A stretch of DNA of 58,125 bases from Paracoccaceae bacterium (GCA_947449875.1 CANFSY010000005.1:1-58125), one strand, 5' to 3'. Positions 18,895 through 28,625 are shown, counted from the first letter of the stretch. Numbers and translations are program-made. The notes: generated by a model from the sequence alone, not told the origin.

Positions 18895-19994
18895 TCGTGC
18901 GGGCATTTTTGATCGGCCTGATTGGCTTTCTTCCTGCGACACTTCACGCCGAATCTATCAGAATCAAAGACTTGGTGGAATTTGACGGGGTGCGCGGCAA
19001 TGATCTTGTAGGCTATGGTTTGGTGGTGGGGCTGGCTGGGACGGGCGATGGGCTGCGCAATTCTCCCTTCACCGAAGAAATCATGTCCAACCTATTGGAA
19101 CGCCTTGGCGTCAACGTAACGGGCGAACAGTTTCAGCCCAAGAACGTGGCGGCGGTTTTTGTAACGGCCGCTTTGCCGCCCTTTGCGCGGGCCGGCGGGC
19201 GCGTCGATGTCACAGTGTCGGCGATTGGCGATGCGAAAAGCCTGCTGGGCGGCACGCTGGTGATGACACCGTTGAACGGTGCCGATGGCCAGATCTATGC
19301 GGTCGCGCAAGGCACGATCATCGCCGGTGGCATTTCTGCCGAAGGCCAAGGGGCCAAGGTGACCCAAGGAGTGCCCACCGCCGGAACAATTCCCTCAGGT
19401 GCCCGCGTGGAACGTGAGGTTCAGTTTGACTTCAGCCAGATGCATTCGGTTCGCCTTGCGCTCAGAGCGCCCGATTTCACCACGGCGGCCCGCATCGAAG
19501 GTGTGATCAATCAGGCTTTCGGTGCGCAAGTGGCGGTGATGCAAGATGCGGGCACGGTGGCGTTGAACATTGATGCGACCAAACTCGGTTCGCCCGCCCG
19601 CGCCATCGCCGCCTTGGAAAACCTCTTGGTCGAACCCGAAGCACGCGCGCGCGTGGTGGTCGACCAGCGCAGTGGCACGATCGTGATGGAAGACGACGTG
19701 CGCATCAGCCATGTCGCCATAGCGCAAGGCAACCTGACCCTGCGGGTGGACGAAATGCCACAGGTTGTGCAACCCAATCCCTTTGCGCAGGGGGAAACCA
19801 TCGTCGTGCCCAATACGAAAGCCTCGATTGAAACGGCACCGGGCACCGGTCTGGCAGAGGTACAAGGTGGGGCAAGCCTGTCTGAAGTTGTCGCTGGGCT
19901 CAACGCCTTGGGCGTAGCGCCGCATGATATGATCGACATCCTGAAAAGCATAAACGCAGCCGGAGCGTTGCACGCAGAGTTCTTGGTCAACTAG
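18891..19994 (+). CDS. flgI: Flagellar P-ring protein FlgI
   Basis: RIKDLVEFDGVRGNDLVGYGLVVGLAGTGDG... C-term ALGVAPHDMIDILKSINAAGALHAEFLVN. Confidence 0.97.
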   Translation: MIVRAFLIGLIGFLPATLHAESIRIKDLVEFDGVRGNDLVGYGLVVGLAGTGDGLRNSPFTEEIMSNLLERLGVNVTGEQFQPKNVAAVFVTAALPPFARAGGRVDVTVSAIGDAKSLLGGTLVMTPLNGADGQIYAVAQGTIIAGGISAEGQGAKVTQGVPTAGTIPSGARVEREVQFDFSQMHSVRLALRAPDFTTAARIEGVINQAFGAQVAVMQDAGTVALNIDATKLGSPARAIAALENLLVEPEARARVVVDQRSGTIVMEDDVRISHVAIAQGNLTLRVDEMPQVVQPNPFAQGETIVVPNTKASIETAPGTGLAEVQGGASLSEVVAGLNALGVAPHDMIDILKSINAAGALHAEFLVN

Positions 19995-20016
19995 GCAAAC
20001 GGTTTGATGCTGGCCC

Positions 20017-20742
20017 CTACCCACCAGTATAACTGCGCACAAGGGCACCTGACACCAAAGTCCAGCCATTGGCGACCACGAAAAAGGCCAATTTGAACGG
20101 CAAGGACACAACAGCTGGCGGAACCATCATCATTCCCATCGACATCAAGATAGCGGCTGTCACCAAATCTATGATCAAAAACGGTAGATAGATCAGAAAG
20201 CCGATCTGAAATGCGCGGGTGATCTCTGACAGCATGAACGAGGGAACCAGCACCGAAAACGGGGCATCGGCAAGTGTGCCGGTTTCGTTTGGACGCAAGG
20301 CCTGAAGGGCGGCGAAGGTTTCGGGATTGGTGCGTACGGTCATAAATCCGCGAAAAGGCGCGGCAATCAGCGGTAAAGCCTGTTGCACATCCATTTGCCC
20401 ACTGCTCAAAGGTGCGATGCCGTTTTTCCACGCCTCGGTAAAGACCGGGTCCATGACGAACCATGTCAGAAACAGGGCCAAACTGACAATCACCATATTC
20501 GGCGGCGATTGCTGCAAGCCCAAGGCTTGCCGCAAAAGGGACAGAACCGTCACAATGAAGGGAAAACACGTGACCATCACCGCCAAGCCGGGAACCAAGC
20601 TGAGCAGGGTAACAAGGGCGATCAGTTCCAGCGATCTGGTCGCCAAAGAGCCTGTGTCGCCAAAATCTACGGAAATCGACTGCGCCAAGACGGGGCTTGC
20701 CACCCCGGCCAAGACTGTCGCGAGCCAGAGAGTGCGTTTCAC
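20017..20742 (-). CDS. fliP: Flagellar export protein FliP
   Basis: SLVPGLAVMVTCFPFIVTVLSLLRQALGLQQSPPNMVIVSLALFLTWFVM...PFLIIDLVTAAILMSMGMMMVPPAVVSLPFKLAFFV. Confidence 0.97.
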   Translation of the reverse strand: MKRTLWLATVLAGVASPVLAQSISVDFGDTGSLATRSLELIALVTLLSLVPGLAVMVTCFPFIVTVLSLLRQALGLQQSPPNMVIVSLALFLTWFVMDPVFTEAWKNGIAPLSSGQMDVQQALPLIAAPFRGFMTVRTNPETFAALQALRPNETGTLADAPFSVLVPSFMLSEITRAFQIGFLIYLPFLIIDLVTAAILMSMGMMMVPPAVVSLPFKLAFFVVANGWTLVSGALVRSYTGG

Positions 20743-21008
20743 ATTCCCTCGCGCAAACTGACAACCTCGGTGAGGCGAACAGCCAGTTGGCCGGCCTTTT
20801 CGCCCTCTAACTCTTGCAATTCGCCGCGCGCGATCAGGCGATCGCCAACATAGAGTTCGACCAGATCATCAACCCGGCGATCCAAGGCCAGCACAGCATC
20901 GCGGCTTAACCGCAGCAGGTCTTTGACCAAGGGCCGGGCTTTGCCGACAGATATCGTCACCTCGATCGGAACTTGCGCAAAGGGGTTAGCGTCGGCGGCA
21001 TTATCCAT
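20739..21008 (-). CDS. fliN: Flagellar motor switch protein FliN
   Basis: FAQVPIEVTISVGKARPLVKDLLRLSRDAVLALDRRVDDLVELYVGDRLIARGELQELEG; start chosen at M 21008. Confidence 0.92.
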   Translation of the reverse strand: MDNAADANPFAQVPIEVTISVGKARPLVKDLLRLSRDAVLALDRRVDDLVELYVGDRLIARGELQELEGEKAGQLAVRLTEVVSLREGM

Positions 21009-21594
21009 AAAGAACATCCTTTCCATGAAGATCGAAAAAGCCATGCACGGCGGTGGCGATGTCGGTGGTCGTTTGATCCAGATTGACCTCGCCTTCAGCT
21101 GGGCCGAGTTGTAAGTGAACCTGTCCTTTGCCCAAGGTCGCGTCGGGAAGGATGGTCAAAGGCAAGCTGATGCGGGCCTCGAGCAATGTCTGAACGGTCG
21201 ACAGAGTTGAGGGATGAACCCGCAGCATCAGCGCAACCTGGCCCAGACGATCTGCCAAAGGGATCAGCGTTTCCACCACAATGGGTGCCAAGGTTTCGCG
21301 GGCGATCTGTGGCAAGACTTGGCCAACCAGATGGCATAAGAGCGGCTGAAGTGCTGTAAGAACATGGGCTTGCGCTTCATGGTAGGTGAAGCTGAGGGTT
21401 TGCAAATGCTGGGCAAGGTCGGCCTTGCTGCGCTCGGCATCAGCAGCCAATGTGGTTTGGGCCTCTTCCCATCCTGCGCGGTAGCCCTTGTCGAAAGTCG
21501 ACACGCGTTCCCGCTCAAAGGCGATCGGGTCCAAAATGATCTGGTCCGGTGCCGCCCTCGCGTCTGTCTCGAAAATCTCAAGCAACACGGACAT
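21001..21594 (-). CDS. fliH: FliH-like flagellar assembly protein
   Basis: 197 aa; ...FDKGYRAGWEEAQTTL...LLCHLVGQVLPQIARETLAPIVVETL...; between fliF and fliN. Confidence 0.75.
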   Translation of the reverse strand: MSVLLEIFETDARAAPDQIILDPIAFERERVSTFDKGYRAGWEEAQTTLAADAERSKADLAQHLQTLSFTYHEAQAHVLTALQPLLCHLVGQVLPQIARETLAPIVVETLIPLADRLGQVALMLRVHPSTLSTVQTLLEARISLPLTILPDATLGKGQVHLQLGPAEGEVNLDQTTTDIATAVHGFFDLHGKDVLYG

Positions 21595-23192
21595 CAGGCG
21601 GCCTCCTCGTCATATTCCATCCAGGACCGCAAGATTTCCATCGATTCGGCCTGACGCTCCTCGATCAAGAATCGCAGACGGGCGACAGGGTCATGGATCT
21701 CTTCCAAGGCGGGCTTTTCAAGGATGTTTTGTGCTGCACCGGCGTCAGGGGTCAGGTCGTCGATTTCGCCGGTCAAGACCTGACCTTCGGTCGACTTGCG
21801 GGGCAAGGCCAAAGGCAGGGGGGGTGCTGCGATTCTGGGCACAGAAGAGCCCGCCGAAACAAGAATCGGGCGCAGCACAAAAAGACCCATAACCAAGGCC
21901 ACCACGGCCAGAACCGCCAATTGCAGCATCGACAGCACATTGATTTGGCTGAAGATCGACACAAACCTCCCTTCGGCCAAGGCGCCTTCGGCCAGAGGTT
22001 GCTGGAAGGCCAAGGATTTCAATGTCAGATTATCGCCCCGTTCCAAATCCAGCCCGACGGCCGAGGCGACAAGCTCTTTCAACGTCGCCAATTCCGCATC
22101 GCTGCGGGGCTTGAACGTCACACTGCCGTCTGCAGCCACGATCTTTTCTTCATCAACCAAGACGGCAACCGACAGTTTTGCCACCGCGCCCGGCAGCTTA
22201 ATTACCTGCCGCGTGGTTTCCGAGACATCGAAATTCACACGTTCTGATTTGGTGCTACTTTGACTTTTGTTTGACCCACCCGCGGCCCCCGCCCCGGCCG
22301 GCAGGTTCGAGGCGACCGTCACCGAGCCGTCATTTCCGGCAGAGGTCCCTGAATTGTCTTGAGTTTCTGTCGAAATTGCCACTTTTCCCTTGGGGTCGAG
22401 GGTGCGTTCGTTCACCTCTTCGCGATCGGTGACCACGGCCACGGTAACCTCGACCACCGCGGCATTGGGGCCGACACGGGCCGCCAGAAGGCGTTCGATG
22501 TTGGCCTTGATCTCTGCGGCTTTGGCATCACCGGCCGTCGCGGGGGCCGCCGCGTCGCCCTGCGATGCAATCAGGCCATAACTTGAATCAATCACCGCCA
22601 CGTCATCCGGCTGCAAACCGGAAACCGCCCCCGCAACCAAATGGCGAATCGCTTGGGCCTGTTCGGTGGTTACGGCCGCACCCCGCGCCGTGACGGTGAC
22701 GCTGGCGGAGGGTTTTGCTTTGTTTTGAAAGACTTCTGTTGGCGCTTCGGCAATATGCACCCGCGCTGCCTTCACCGATGGCAGGGCCAGAATGGTGCGC
22801 GCCAATTCGCCCTCTTTCGCCCGCCAATAGGCAGCGTCGAACATTTGCGATGTGGTGCCAAAGCCCGACAAATTATCCAGCAATTCATAGCCCGTACCCG
22901 CCGTTTCAGGCAGCCCTTGGGCCGCAAGCTTCATGCGCAACGCGTCGCGCAGAGTTTCATCGACAAAGATCGAATCCCCGCGAATTTCCGACTTGACCCC
23001 CTGCTGATCCAGCGCCGACACCACCTGCCCTGCGGCCGCCGGATCCAGACCCGAGTAAAGCAAAGCCATATTGGTTTGCCCTGCCATCCGCGCCATCCCC
23101 AGCACGGCCAAGAACATGGCCAAAGTTGCTCCCACAACCATCGCGCGACGGGCCAGGCTAAAGGTGGCCCAAAGGCTTAGCAGGTTTTGCAC
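21594..23192 (-). CDS. fliF: Flagellar M-ring protein FliF
   Basis: MALLYSGLDPAAAGQVVSALDQQGVKSEIRGDSIFV...LARTILALPSVKAARVHIAEAPTEVFQNKAKPSASVTV. Confidence 0.96.
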   Translation of the reverse strand: MQNLLSLWATFSLARRAMVVGATLAMFLAVLGMARMAGQTNMALLYSGLDPAAAGQVVSALDQQGVKSEIRGDSIFVDETLRDALRMKLAAQGLPETAGTGYELLDNLSGFGTTSQMFDAAYWRAKEGELARTILALPSVKAARVHIAEAPTEVFQNKAKPSASVTVTARGAAVTTEQAQAIRHLVAGAVSGLQPDDVAVIDSSYGLIASQGDAAAPATAGDAKAAEIKANIERLLAARVGPNAAVVEVTVAVVTDREEVNERTLDPKGKVAISTETQDNSGTSAGNDGSVTVASNLPAGAGAAGGSNKSQSSTKSERVNFDVSETTRQVIKLPGAVAKLSVAVLVDEEKIVAADGSVTFKPRSDAELATLKELVASAVGLDLERGDNLTLKSLAFQQPLAEGALAEGRFVSIFSQINVLSMLQLAVLAVVALVMGLFVLRPILVSAGSSVPRIAAPPLPLALPRKSTEGQVLTGEIDDLTPDAGAAQNILEKPALEEIHDPVARLRFLIEERQAESMEILRSWMEYDEEAA

Positions 23193-23241
23193 ACTCTTCT
23201 CCCGTTCCAGCGCGTGTTCGGTGCACTTTGCAGCCCCGCCC

Positions 23242-23256
23242 TTAACAATCGGTTAG
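23242..23256. promoter_or_regulatory. CtrA-like site between divergent fliF and fliL
   Basis: TTAA CAATCGG TTAG on plus; read toward fliF it is CTAA-N7-TTAAG. Confidence 0.45.
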
Positions 23257-23289
23257 GATCGCCGGTTTATCTTGGCCCGAAGATGAAAA

Positions 23290-23781
23290 TTGGAGGTTGG
23301 GGTGACAAATATCGACGCGCTACCGGCGGCGGATCCGAAGAAAAGATCAAAATGGCCAATGATTATTGGGCTTTTCTTGTTTCTGACCCTTGGGGGCGGC
23401 GGGTTTTACGCAGTCTATTCAGGGGTGATTCTTAGTCCACTTAGCGCCCTCTCGCTGCGGGCGGCGAAGTCTGGTCTTGAGGGGTTGGCCTTTGTGCCCA
23501 TCGACACGCTGACGATTTCACTGGGCAAGGCGCAAGACAACAGCCACCTGCAATTCACCGCCCAGCTTGAGGTGAACGCCGATCGCGCAGCGGAGGTGGC
23601 GGCTCTTTCCCCGCGCATTTTGGATGTGATCAATGGCTATCTGCGCGCCGTCGATAGCGCCGATCTGCAAGATCCTGACGCCTTGGTGCGGCTGCGGGCA
23701 CAATTGCTACGCAGGATCCAGATTGTCACAGGGCAAGGCCGTGTGCGTGACCTGCTTGTCACCGAATTTGTTCTGGATTGA
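23290..23781 (+). CDS. fliL: Flagellar basal body-associated protein FliL
   Basis: TM segment then FVPIDTLTISLGKAQDNSHLQFTAQLEVN...VINGYLRAVDSADLQDPDALVRLRAQLLRRIQIVTGQGRVRDLLVTEFVLD. Start could also be GTG 23302. Confidence 0.88.
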   Translation: MEVGVTNIDALPAADPKKRSKWPMIIGLFLFLTLGGGGFYAVYSGVILSPLSALSLRAAKSGLEGLAFVPIDTLTISLGKAQDNSHLQFTAQLEVNADRAAEVAALSPRILDVINGYLRAVDSADLQDPDALVRLRAQLLRRIQIVTGQGRVRDLLVTEFVLD

Positions 23782-23790
23782 GGGGGGAAG

Positions 23791-24183
23791 ATGAACCTAA
23801 TTTCAGATATTCTTCTGTCGTCAGGTGCCTTTGGCGCTGCGATCTATTGCCTTGTTCTGTCAACCCGTTTGAAGAAACTCACCGCCTTGGAAAGCGGCAT
23901 GGGGGGGGCCATCGCCGTCCTTTCTGTGCAAGTTGACGAAATGACCAAGGCCCTTCACAAGGCGGGGGGGGCTGCCAGTGGGTCTGCCGCAAGTCTGGAC
24001 GGTTTAGCCACCCGGGCAGAGGCTGCCGCCGCGCGAATCGAACTGCTTTTGGCCGCCATGTACGACCTGCCGGATCCGGGCAATGTGCCAACCGGGGGCC
24101 CAGCTGCTACCCACGACGCCAGTCAAAAACTGCGGGTTCTCCGCCGCAGGTCTGCCCGCCCCGATCTGGAGGCCGCAGGGTGA
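23791..24183 (+). CDS. Uncharacterised single-TM protein in flagellar cluster
   Basis: 130 aa between fliL and motE-like gene, ATGA overlap with the next ORF; N-terminal hydrophobic segment and helical stretch. Confidence 0.65.
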   Translation: MNLISDILLSSGAFGAAIYCLVLSTRLKKLTALESGMGGAIAVLSVQVDEMTKALHKAGGAASGSAASLDGLATRAEAAAARIELLLAAMYDLPDPGNVPTGGPAATHDASQKLRVLRRRSARPDLEAAG

Positions 24184-24740
24184 TCATGGCCAAGAAAAAT
24201 GGAAAACGTGTTCTCATTCTTCTTGCAATTCTCTTGGCATCGGGGGGGGCGTTCCGGCTTGCGTCGGGCGGCGTGATCGACCTGTTATCGACAGCCACGG
24301 CAGAACCCTCGGCCACGCTTGTCAGTTGCCCTTTACCGCCCGCCGCACTGCTGGAATCACTGAACAAGCGTGAAGGGCAGGTTAAGGCCGAAGAGTCAGC
24401 AGCTGCAGAACGTATGGCCGCGTTGAACTTGGCTGATCAGGCGATCAGCCAACGCTTGGCAGAGCTGCAAGCTGCAGAAGCAGAATTGAAAAAAACTCTG
24501 ACCATCGCCGATGGAGCATCAGAAAAGGATCTGACGCAACTGACGGCCGTCTACGAGGCAATGAAACCAGCCGACGCAGCCGCCTTGTTTCAAACGATGT
24601 CATCTGAATTTGCGGCCGGCTTCCTAGCGCGGATGCAGCCCGCATCGGCTGCCGATATTCTGACGGGGCTTAAGCCAGATAAAGCTTACGAGGTGTCTGT
24701 TCTATTGGCCGGGCGCAATGCGCTGGTGCCCAAGAACTAG
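24180..24740 (+). CDS. MotE-like (MgtE intracellular N domain) flagellar protein
   Basis: N-terminal TM, coiled region, then LTAVYEAMKPADAAALFQTMSSEFAAGFLARMQPASAADILTGLKPDKAYEVSVLLAGRN. Confidence 0.82.
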   Translation: MIMAKKNGKRVLILLAILLASGGAFRLASGGVIDLLSTATAEPSATLVSCPLPPAALLESLNKREGQVKAEESAAAERMAALNLADQAISQRLAELQAAEAELKKTLTIADGASEKDLTQLTAVYEAMKPADAAALFQTMSSEFAAGFLARMQPASAADILTGLKPDKAYEVSVLLAGRNALVPKN

Positions 24741-24803
24741 GGTCAGCCTTTGTTAACCTGCGTGTGCGACAAGGGGTACGGCAAGCGGAGTAGAGGGTAT
24801 CTT

Positions 24804-25676
24804 ATGTTGGCATTGGCAGGAATCGTCGTGGTGTTCGCTATGGTCTTTGGCGGCTACGCTTTGGCCGGCGGCCATCTGGAAATCATTCTCGAGGCGTTGC
24901 CGCACGAATTGATGGTGATCGGGGGGGCGGGGGTCGGGGCTTTCTTGCTGAGCAACGACTGGCCCTCGGCGAAAGCGGCGATTGCTGATTTGAGCAAGGT
25001 TTTCAAAGGGTGCAAATGGAAGCCTGCCGATTACCGCGATCTGTTGGGCCTGTTGTTCGATCTGGTGCGTCTGGCCCGCAATGACCCGATTTTGCTGGAA
25101 GAACATGTGGAAAGCCCCGCGACCTCTGCAATTTTTGCCCGTTATCCCAAGATAAAGGCCGATGAGGGTGTGGTCGAATTGATCTGCGATACCTTGCGCG
25201 CGGCTTCGATGAATTACGACGACCCGCATCAGGTCGAAGATGTGTTGGACAAGCGGATGGACGAAGCCCACGCGCATGCCCTGCATGGCAGCCATGCATG
25301 GCAATCTATGGCCGATGCCATTCCCGCCATCGGTATTGTCGCGGCTGTTTTGGGCATTATCAAAACCATGGGGGCGATCGACCAGCCCCCCGCCATTCTG
25401 GGTGCGATGATTGGCGGTGCTTTGGTCGGCACATTTTTAGGTATATTCTTGGCCTATGGATTCATCGGGCCAATGGCCGCACGAATCAAGGCGGTGGTGG
25501 ACGAAGATCATTGTTTTTACCATCTGATCCGCGAAGTCTTGGTGGCCAATCTGCATCGACACCCGCCTAATATCTGCATCGAAGTGGGGCGACAAAACAC
25601 ACCGCCTCATGTGCGCCCTAGTTTTGCCGATGTGGAAAAGGTGTTGCGTCAGTTGAAATTGGATGCCGCCGCATGA
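24804..25676 (+). CDS. motA: Flagellar motor stator protein MotA
   Basis: MLALAGIVVVFAMVFGGYALAGGHLEIILEALPHELMVIGGAGVGAFLLSN...MADAIPAIGIVAAVLGIIKTMGAIDQPPAILGAMIGGALVGTFLGIFLAYG. Confidence 0.97.
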   Translation: MLALAGIVVVFAMVFGGYALAGGHLEIILEALPHELMVIGGAGVGAFLLSNDWPSAKAAIADLSKVFKGCKWKPADYRDLLGLLFDLVRLARNDPILLEEHVESPATSAIFARYPKIKADEGVVELICDTLRAASMNYDDPHQVEDVLDKRMDEAHAHALHGSHAWQSMADAIPAIGIVAAVLGIIKTMGAIDQPPAILGAMIGGALVGTFLGIFLAYGFIGPMAARIKAVVDEDHCFYHLIREVLVANLHRHPPNICIEVGRQNTPPHVRPSFADVEKVLRQLKLDAAA

Positions 25677-27844
25677 GGCTGTGGTACATCCTTATCACGG
25701 TGTTGATCTGGGCCGCCTGCCCTGCCTTTCCCCGCCCCGCCGTCATCACGGCGGGCGAACATGCGGGCTTCACACGGGTGGTGATCCAGTTTGGGGCGCC
25801 CATAGATTGGCACTTGGGGCGTGAACCACAGGGCTACCGTCTGCGCATCGTACCAAAAGCACCCACCTATGATCTGAAAAATGTTTTCAATTTAATTGGA
25901 AAAACCCGGCTTACTGCCGCGGCTGTCGATCCTGAAACGGGCGATCTAAGATTGAACCTGTCCTGCCGCTGTTTTGCCATGCCCTATGAAGAGCGGCCGG
26001 GCGTGGTTGTGGTGGATCTGCGCGATGGCGATGCCCCTGCCGGATCATCCTTTGAACTGCCTTTGGATAAGCCTGCGGTGGCGCACATCTCGGCGGACAT
26101 TGATTCTGCACAGCATTATCCTCAACCCACCTTTAACTGGTCCATCTGGTCATTGCCAACCGCGGTTTCCCTTCCGGTCGCCCCCGATCCAAACCCGCAA
26201 TTGCCGCCGTTGAACCCGAGCTTAAACCCTTTACGATCTTCTCTGATACAAGACCTCAGCCGCGGGGCATCACAAGGGCTGGTCGATATGGTTGTGCCAG
26301 ACCAAACTGCCCCCCCCCCGACTGACGGCAAGGCCTTGCCGCCACAGATCGAGATTGGGGTCCAAGACCACCTGATAACGCGCCAAAAAGATCGGCCCGG
26401 CCCAGCATTGGCAGCTCAGGGCGGTGCCTGTTGGTCTGATGATCAGCTCGACATCGCGGCTTGGGCAGGGCAACAGCCCGTCGCCGCCCAGATGGGCCCG
26501 CAGCGAAAGGGCCTGATCGCAGAGTTCGACACGCCAGATCCCGTCGCCGTAACCCGTGCCGTAAGGTTCGACCTTTTCTTGGGCTTTGGTGCCGAAGCGC
26601 GCAGTTTGATCCGCACCTTTTCGCCAGACAACCCGGATGCTGCGCTGTGGAGCAGCATGGCCCGAATTATGGATACCGCGCCCGACCCAACCCCCGCCTT
26701 TGTCGGGATGGAAGACTGCCCCACCGCTGCTGCCCTTTGGGCGACACTATCGCGACCTCATACCTTGCCCCGCAGCCCGTTGGCGAAAGCCGCTGTCTTG
26801 CGGGGTTTTTCTGCCCTTCCGCCGCACCTGCGCCAACTCTTGGGCCCCGATTTGGTAGACCGCTTCCTTCAGGCAAACGATATGACGCTTGCGACAGCGC
26901 TCTTCGATGCCATTTTACGTGATCCGAGCGTTCAAAGCCCTGCAATTGTGATCATGCAGTCCAAAATGAACCAAGCGTTGGGCAAGACTGATAGAGCGAT
27001 ATCCAAGATCAGCGACCTTGCCAAATCGCCCGGACCCAGCGCTGCCGAGGGGTTGGCTACTCTGATCGAAGAAGAAGCCCCCCTCGGTCATCCGATCACA
27101 TTTGCACAAGTTCAGGCCCTAGAGGCTTACCTCTTAGAGCGGCGCGGCGGCCCCGATGCCCCACGCTTTCAGCGGGCCTTGATCTTGGCACGGGCCGCTT
27201 CAGGCGATTTTGACAGCGCGTTCAAGAATCTGGATAGCGCGCCAGATATTGGGGCCAAGGTGTGGCAATTGCTGACAAGGACTGGCTCGAACACCGCCTT
27301 CTTAAGCCATGCCAGTTTGCTGGGGTCTGACCCAATTCCACAGGCGGCCAAAGCCTTGGCAATTCAAATTGCCGACCGAATGCTGGGACTGGGCCTTCCC
27401 GATCAGGCTGCCCTATGGATTGCGCAGGCAACGCAAACTCCGTCGCAGCTGGTGGCGCGAGTCAAACTGGCGCAAGGCGATTCTCAAGGCGCACTTAACC
27501 AGTTGCAATCTGACACCAGTGACAGCGCAAGTCAGCTTAGGGCGCAAGCTTATCAAGCGCTGGGGAATCCCAGGCAAGCTGCTGATCTTTATGCCAAACT
27601 GGGCCGGCCCCAAGATCATTGGCAGGCCCTACGCCAAGCGGGCGACTGGGTCGGGCTTGCAAAGCACGGGCCCGCCCCTTGGAAAGTTGTGGCAGAACTT
27701 GCGATCAATTCTGCCCCTTTGCTGGATGCAACGTCAGGCCCGCTTGCCCATGACACATCTTTATTGGCCCGCAGTGTGGCGACCCGCGATGCGATTTTGG
27801 ATCTTTTGGAGCAGACAAAAATTCCGGTTTCCGCCTCACAATAG
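25673..27844 (+). CDS. Large exported protein with N-terminal beta-type domain and C-terminal TPR-like helical region; motility-associated by context
   Basis: 723 aa, signal peptide (MRLWYILITVLIWAACPAFPRPAV), ATGA-coupled to motA; repeated A/L-rich helical pairs at the C-terminus. Confidence 0.75.
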   Translation: MRLWYILITVLIWAACPAFPRPAVITAGEHAGFTRVVIQFGAPIDWHLGREPQGYRLRIVPKAPTYDLKNVFNLIGKTRLTAAAVDPETGDLRLNLSCRCFAMPYEERPGVVVVDLRDGDAPAGSSFELPLDKPAVAHISADIDSAQHYPQPTFNWSIWSLPTAVSLPVAPDPNPQLPPLNPSLNPLRSSLIQDLSRGASQGLVDMVVPDQTAPPPTDGKALPPQIEIGVQDHLITRQKDRPGPALAAQGGACWSDDQLDIAAWAGQQPVAAQMGPQRKGLIAEFDTPDPVAVTRAVRFDLFLGFGAEARSLIRTFSPDNPDAALWSSMARIMDTAPDPTPAFVGMEDCPTAAALWATLSRPHTLPRSPLAKAAVLRGFSALPPHLRQLLGPDLVDRFLQANDMTLATALFDAILRDPSVQSPAIVIMQSKMNQALGKTDRAISKISDLAKSPGPSAAEGLATLIEEEAPLGHPITFAQVQALEAYLLERRGGPDAPRFQRALILARAASGDFDSAFKNLDSAPDIGAKVWQLLTRTGSNTAFLSHASLLGSDPIPQAAKALAIQIADRMLGLGLPDQAALWIAQATQTPSQLVARVKLAQGDSQGALNQLQSDTSDSASQLRAQAYQALGNPRQAADLYAKLGRPQDHWQALRQAGDWVGLAKHGPAPWKVVAELAINSAPLLDATSGPLAHDTSLLARSVATRDAILDLLEQTKIPVSASQ

Positions 27845-27869
27845 GTCGCCGCTTACGCTCTGCTAAGGT

Positions 27870-28625
27870 TTGCCGGTTAATCTAGGAAGGGGGCACAACC
27901 CACGTTCAAAAAGGGTGAAACCAGTGCGACACAGTTCATCTTTGATCCGGCAAGTGTTGGCCTTGGCCGTGATAGCCAACGCTGGCTTCACGGCTCCGCT
28001 TCGGGCAGTGGAAGTCTCGGCATTCTTGTGCGACCAGGCTGCAGCGCAAGCGTCTCAGCTCACCGGTGTCCCGTTTGACATCTTGCGCGCGATATCGCGT
28101 GTTGAATCAGGGCGGCGGCAAGAGGGCGGATTTGGCCCCTGGCCTTGGACGATCAATGCCGATGGGCAAGGCACATTTTACGCTACCAAAAAAGACGCCG
28201 TAGCCGCCGCCCAAGCCCATTTGACCGATGGGACAGGCACTTTTGACAGCGGATGTTTTCAATTAAACTACCGTTACCATCGCGCTGCCTTTGACGGATT
28301 TGACGCGATGTTCGATCCCAAAGAAAACGCTGCATATGCCGCACGTTTTCTTTTGTCGCTTTACGACGAAAAGGGCAATTGGGCTGACGCCGTAGCCGCC
28401 TATCACTCTCGCACGCCAGATTTGGCCGACGGGTATCTTGATCGGGTCAAAGCAGTATTTCATGGGCCGAAATCTTCCGAATCTCTCACCCAAGGCGCAG
28501 CTCAACCGACTGTTATCTCGCAGGAAAACACCTTTCCCTTGCTGAAGGGGGGCGCGCAGGGGGGGTACGGTTCTCTTGTGCCGATGATCGCAGCCCGGGG
28601 CCGATTGATCGGGGGGAATTCGTGA
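27870..28625 (+). CDS. Lytic transglycosylase (SltF-like flagellar peptidoglycan hydrolase)
   Basis: Signal peptide; ASQLTGVPFDILRAISRVESGR...WPWTINADGQGTFY...GTFDSGCFQLNYRYHRAAFDGFDAMFDPKENAAYAARFLLSLYDEKGNWADAVAAYHS (SLT fold). Start could be GTG 27924. Confidence 0.87.
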   Translation: MPVNLGRGHNPRSKRVKPVRHSSSLIRQVLALAVIANAGFTAPLRAVEVSAFLCDQAAAQASQLTGVPFDILRAISRVESGRRQEGGFGPWPWTINADGQGTFYATKKDAVAAAQAHLTDGTGTFDSGCFQLNYRYHRAAFDGFDAMFDPKENAAYAARFLLSLYDEKGNWADAVAAYHSRTPDLADGYLDRVKAVFHGPKSSESLTQGAAQPTVISQENTFPLLKGGAQGGYGSLVPMIAARGRLIGGNS

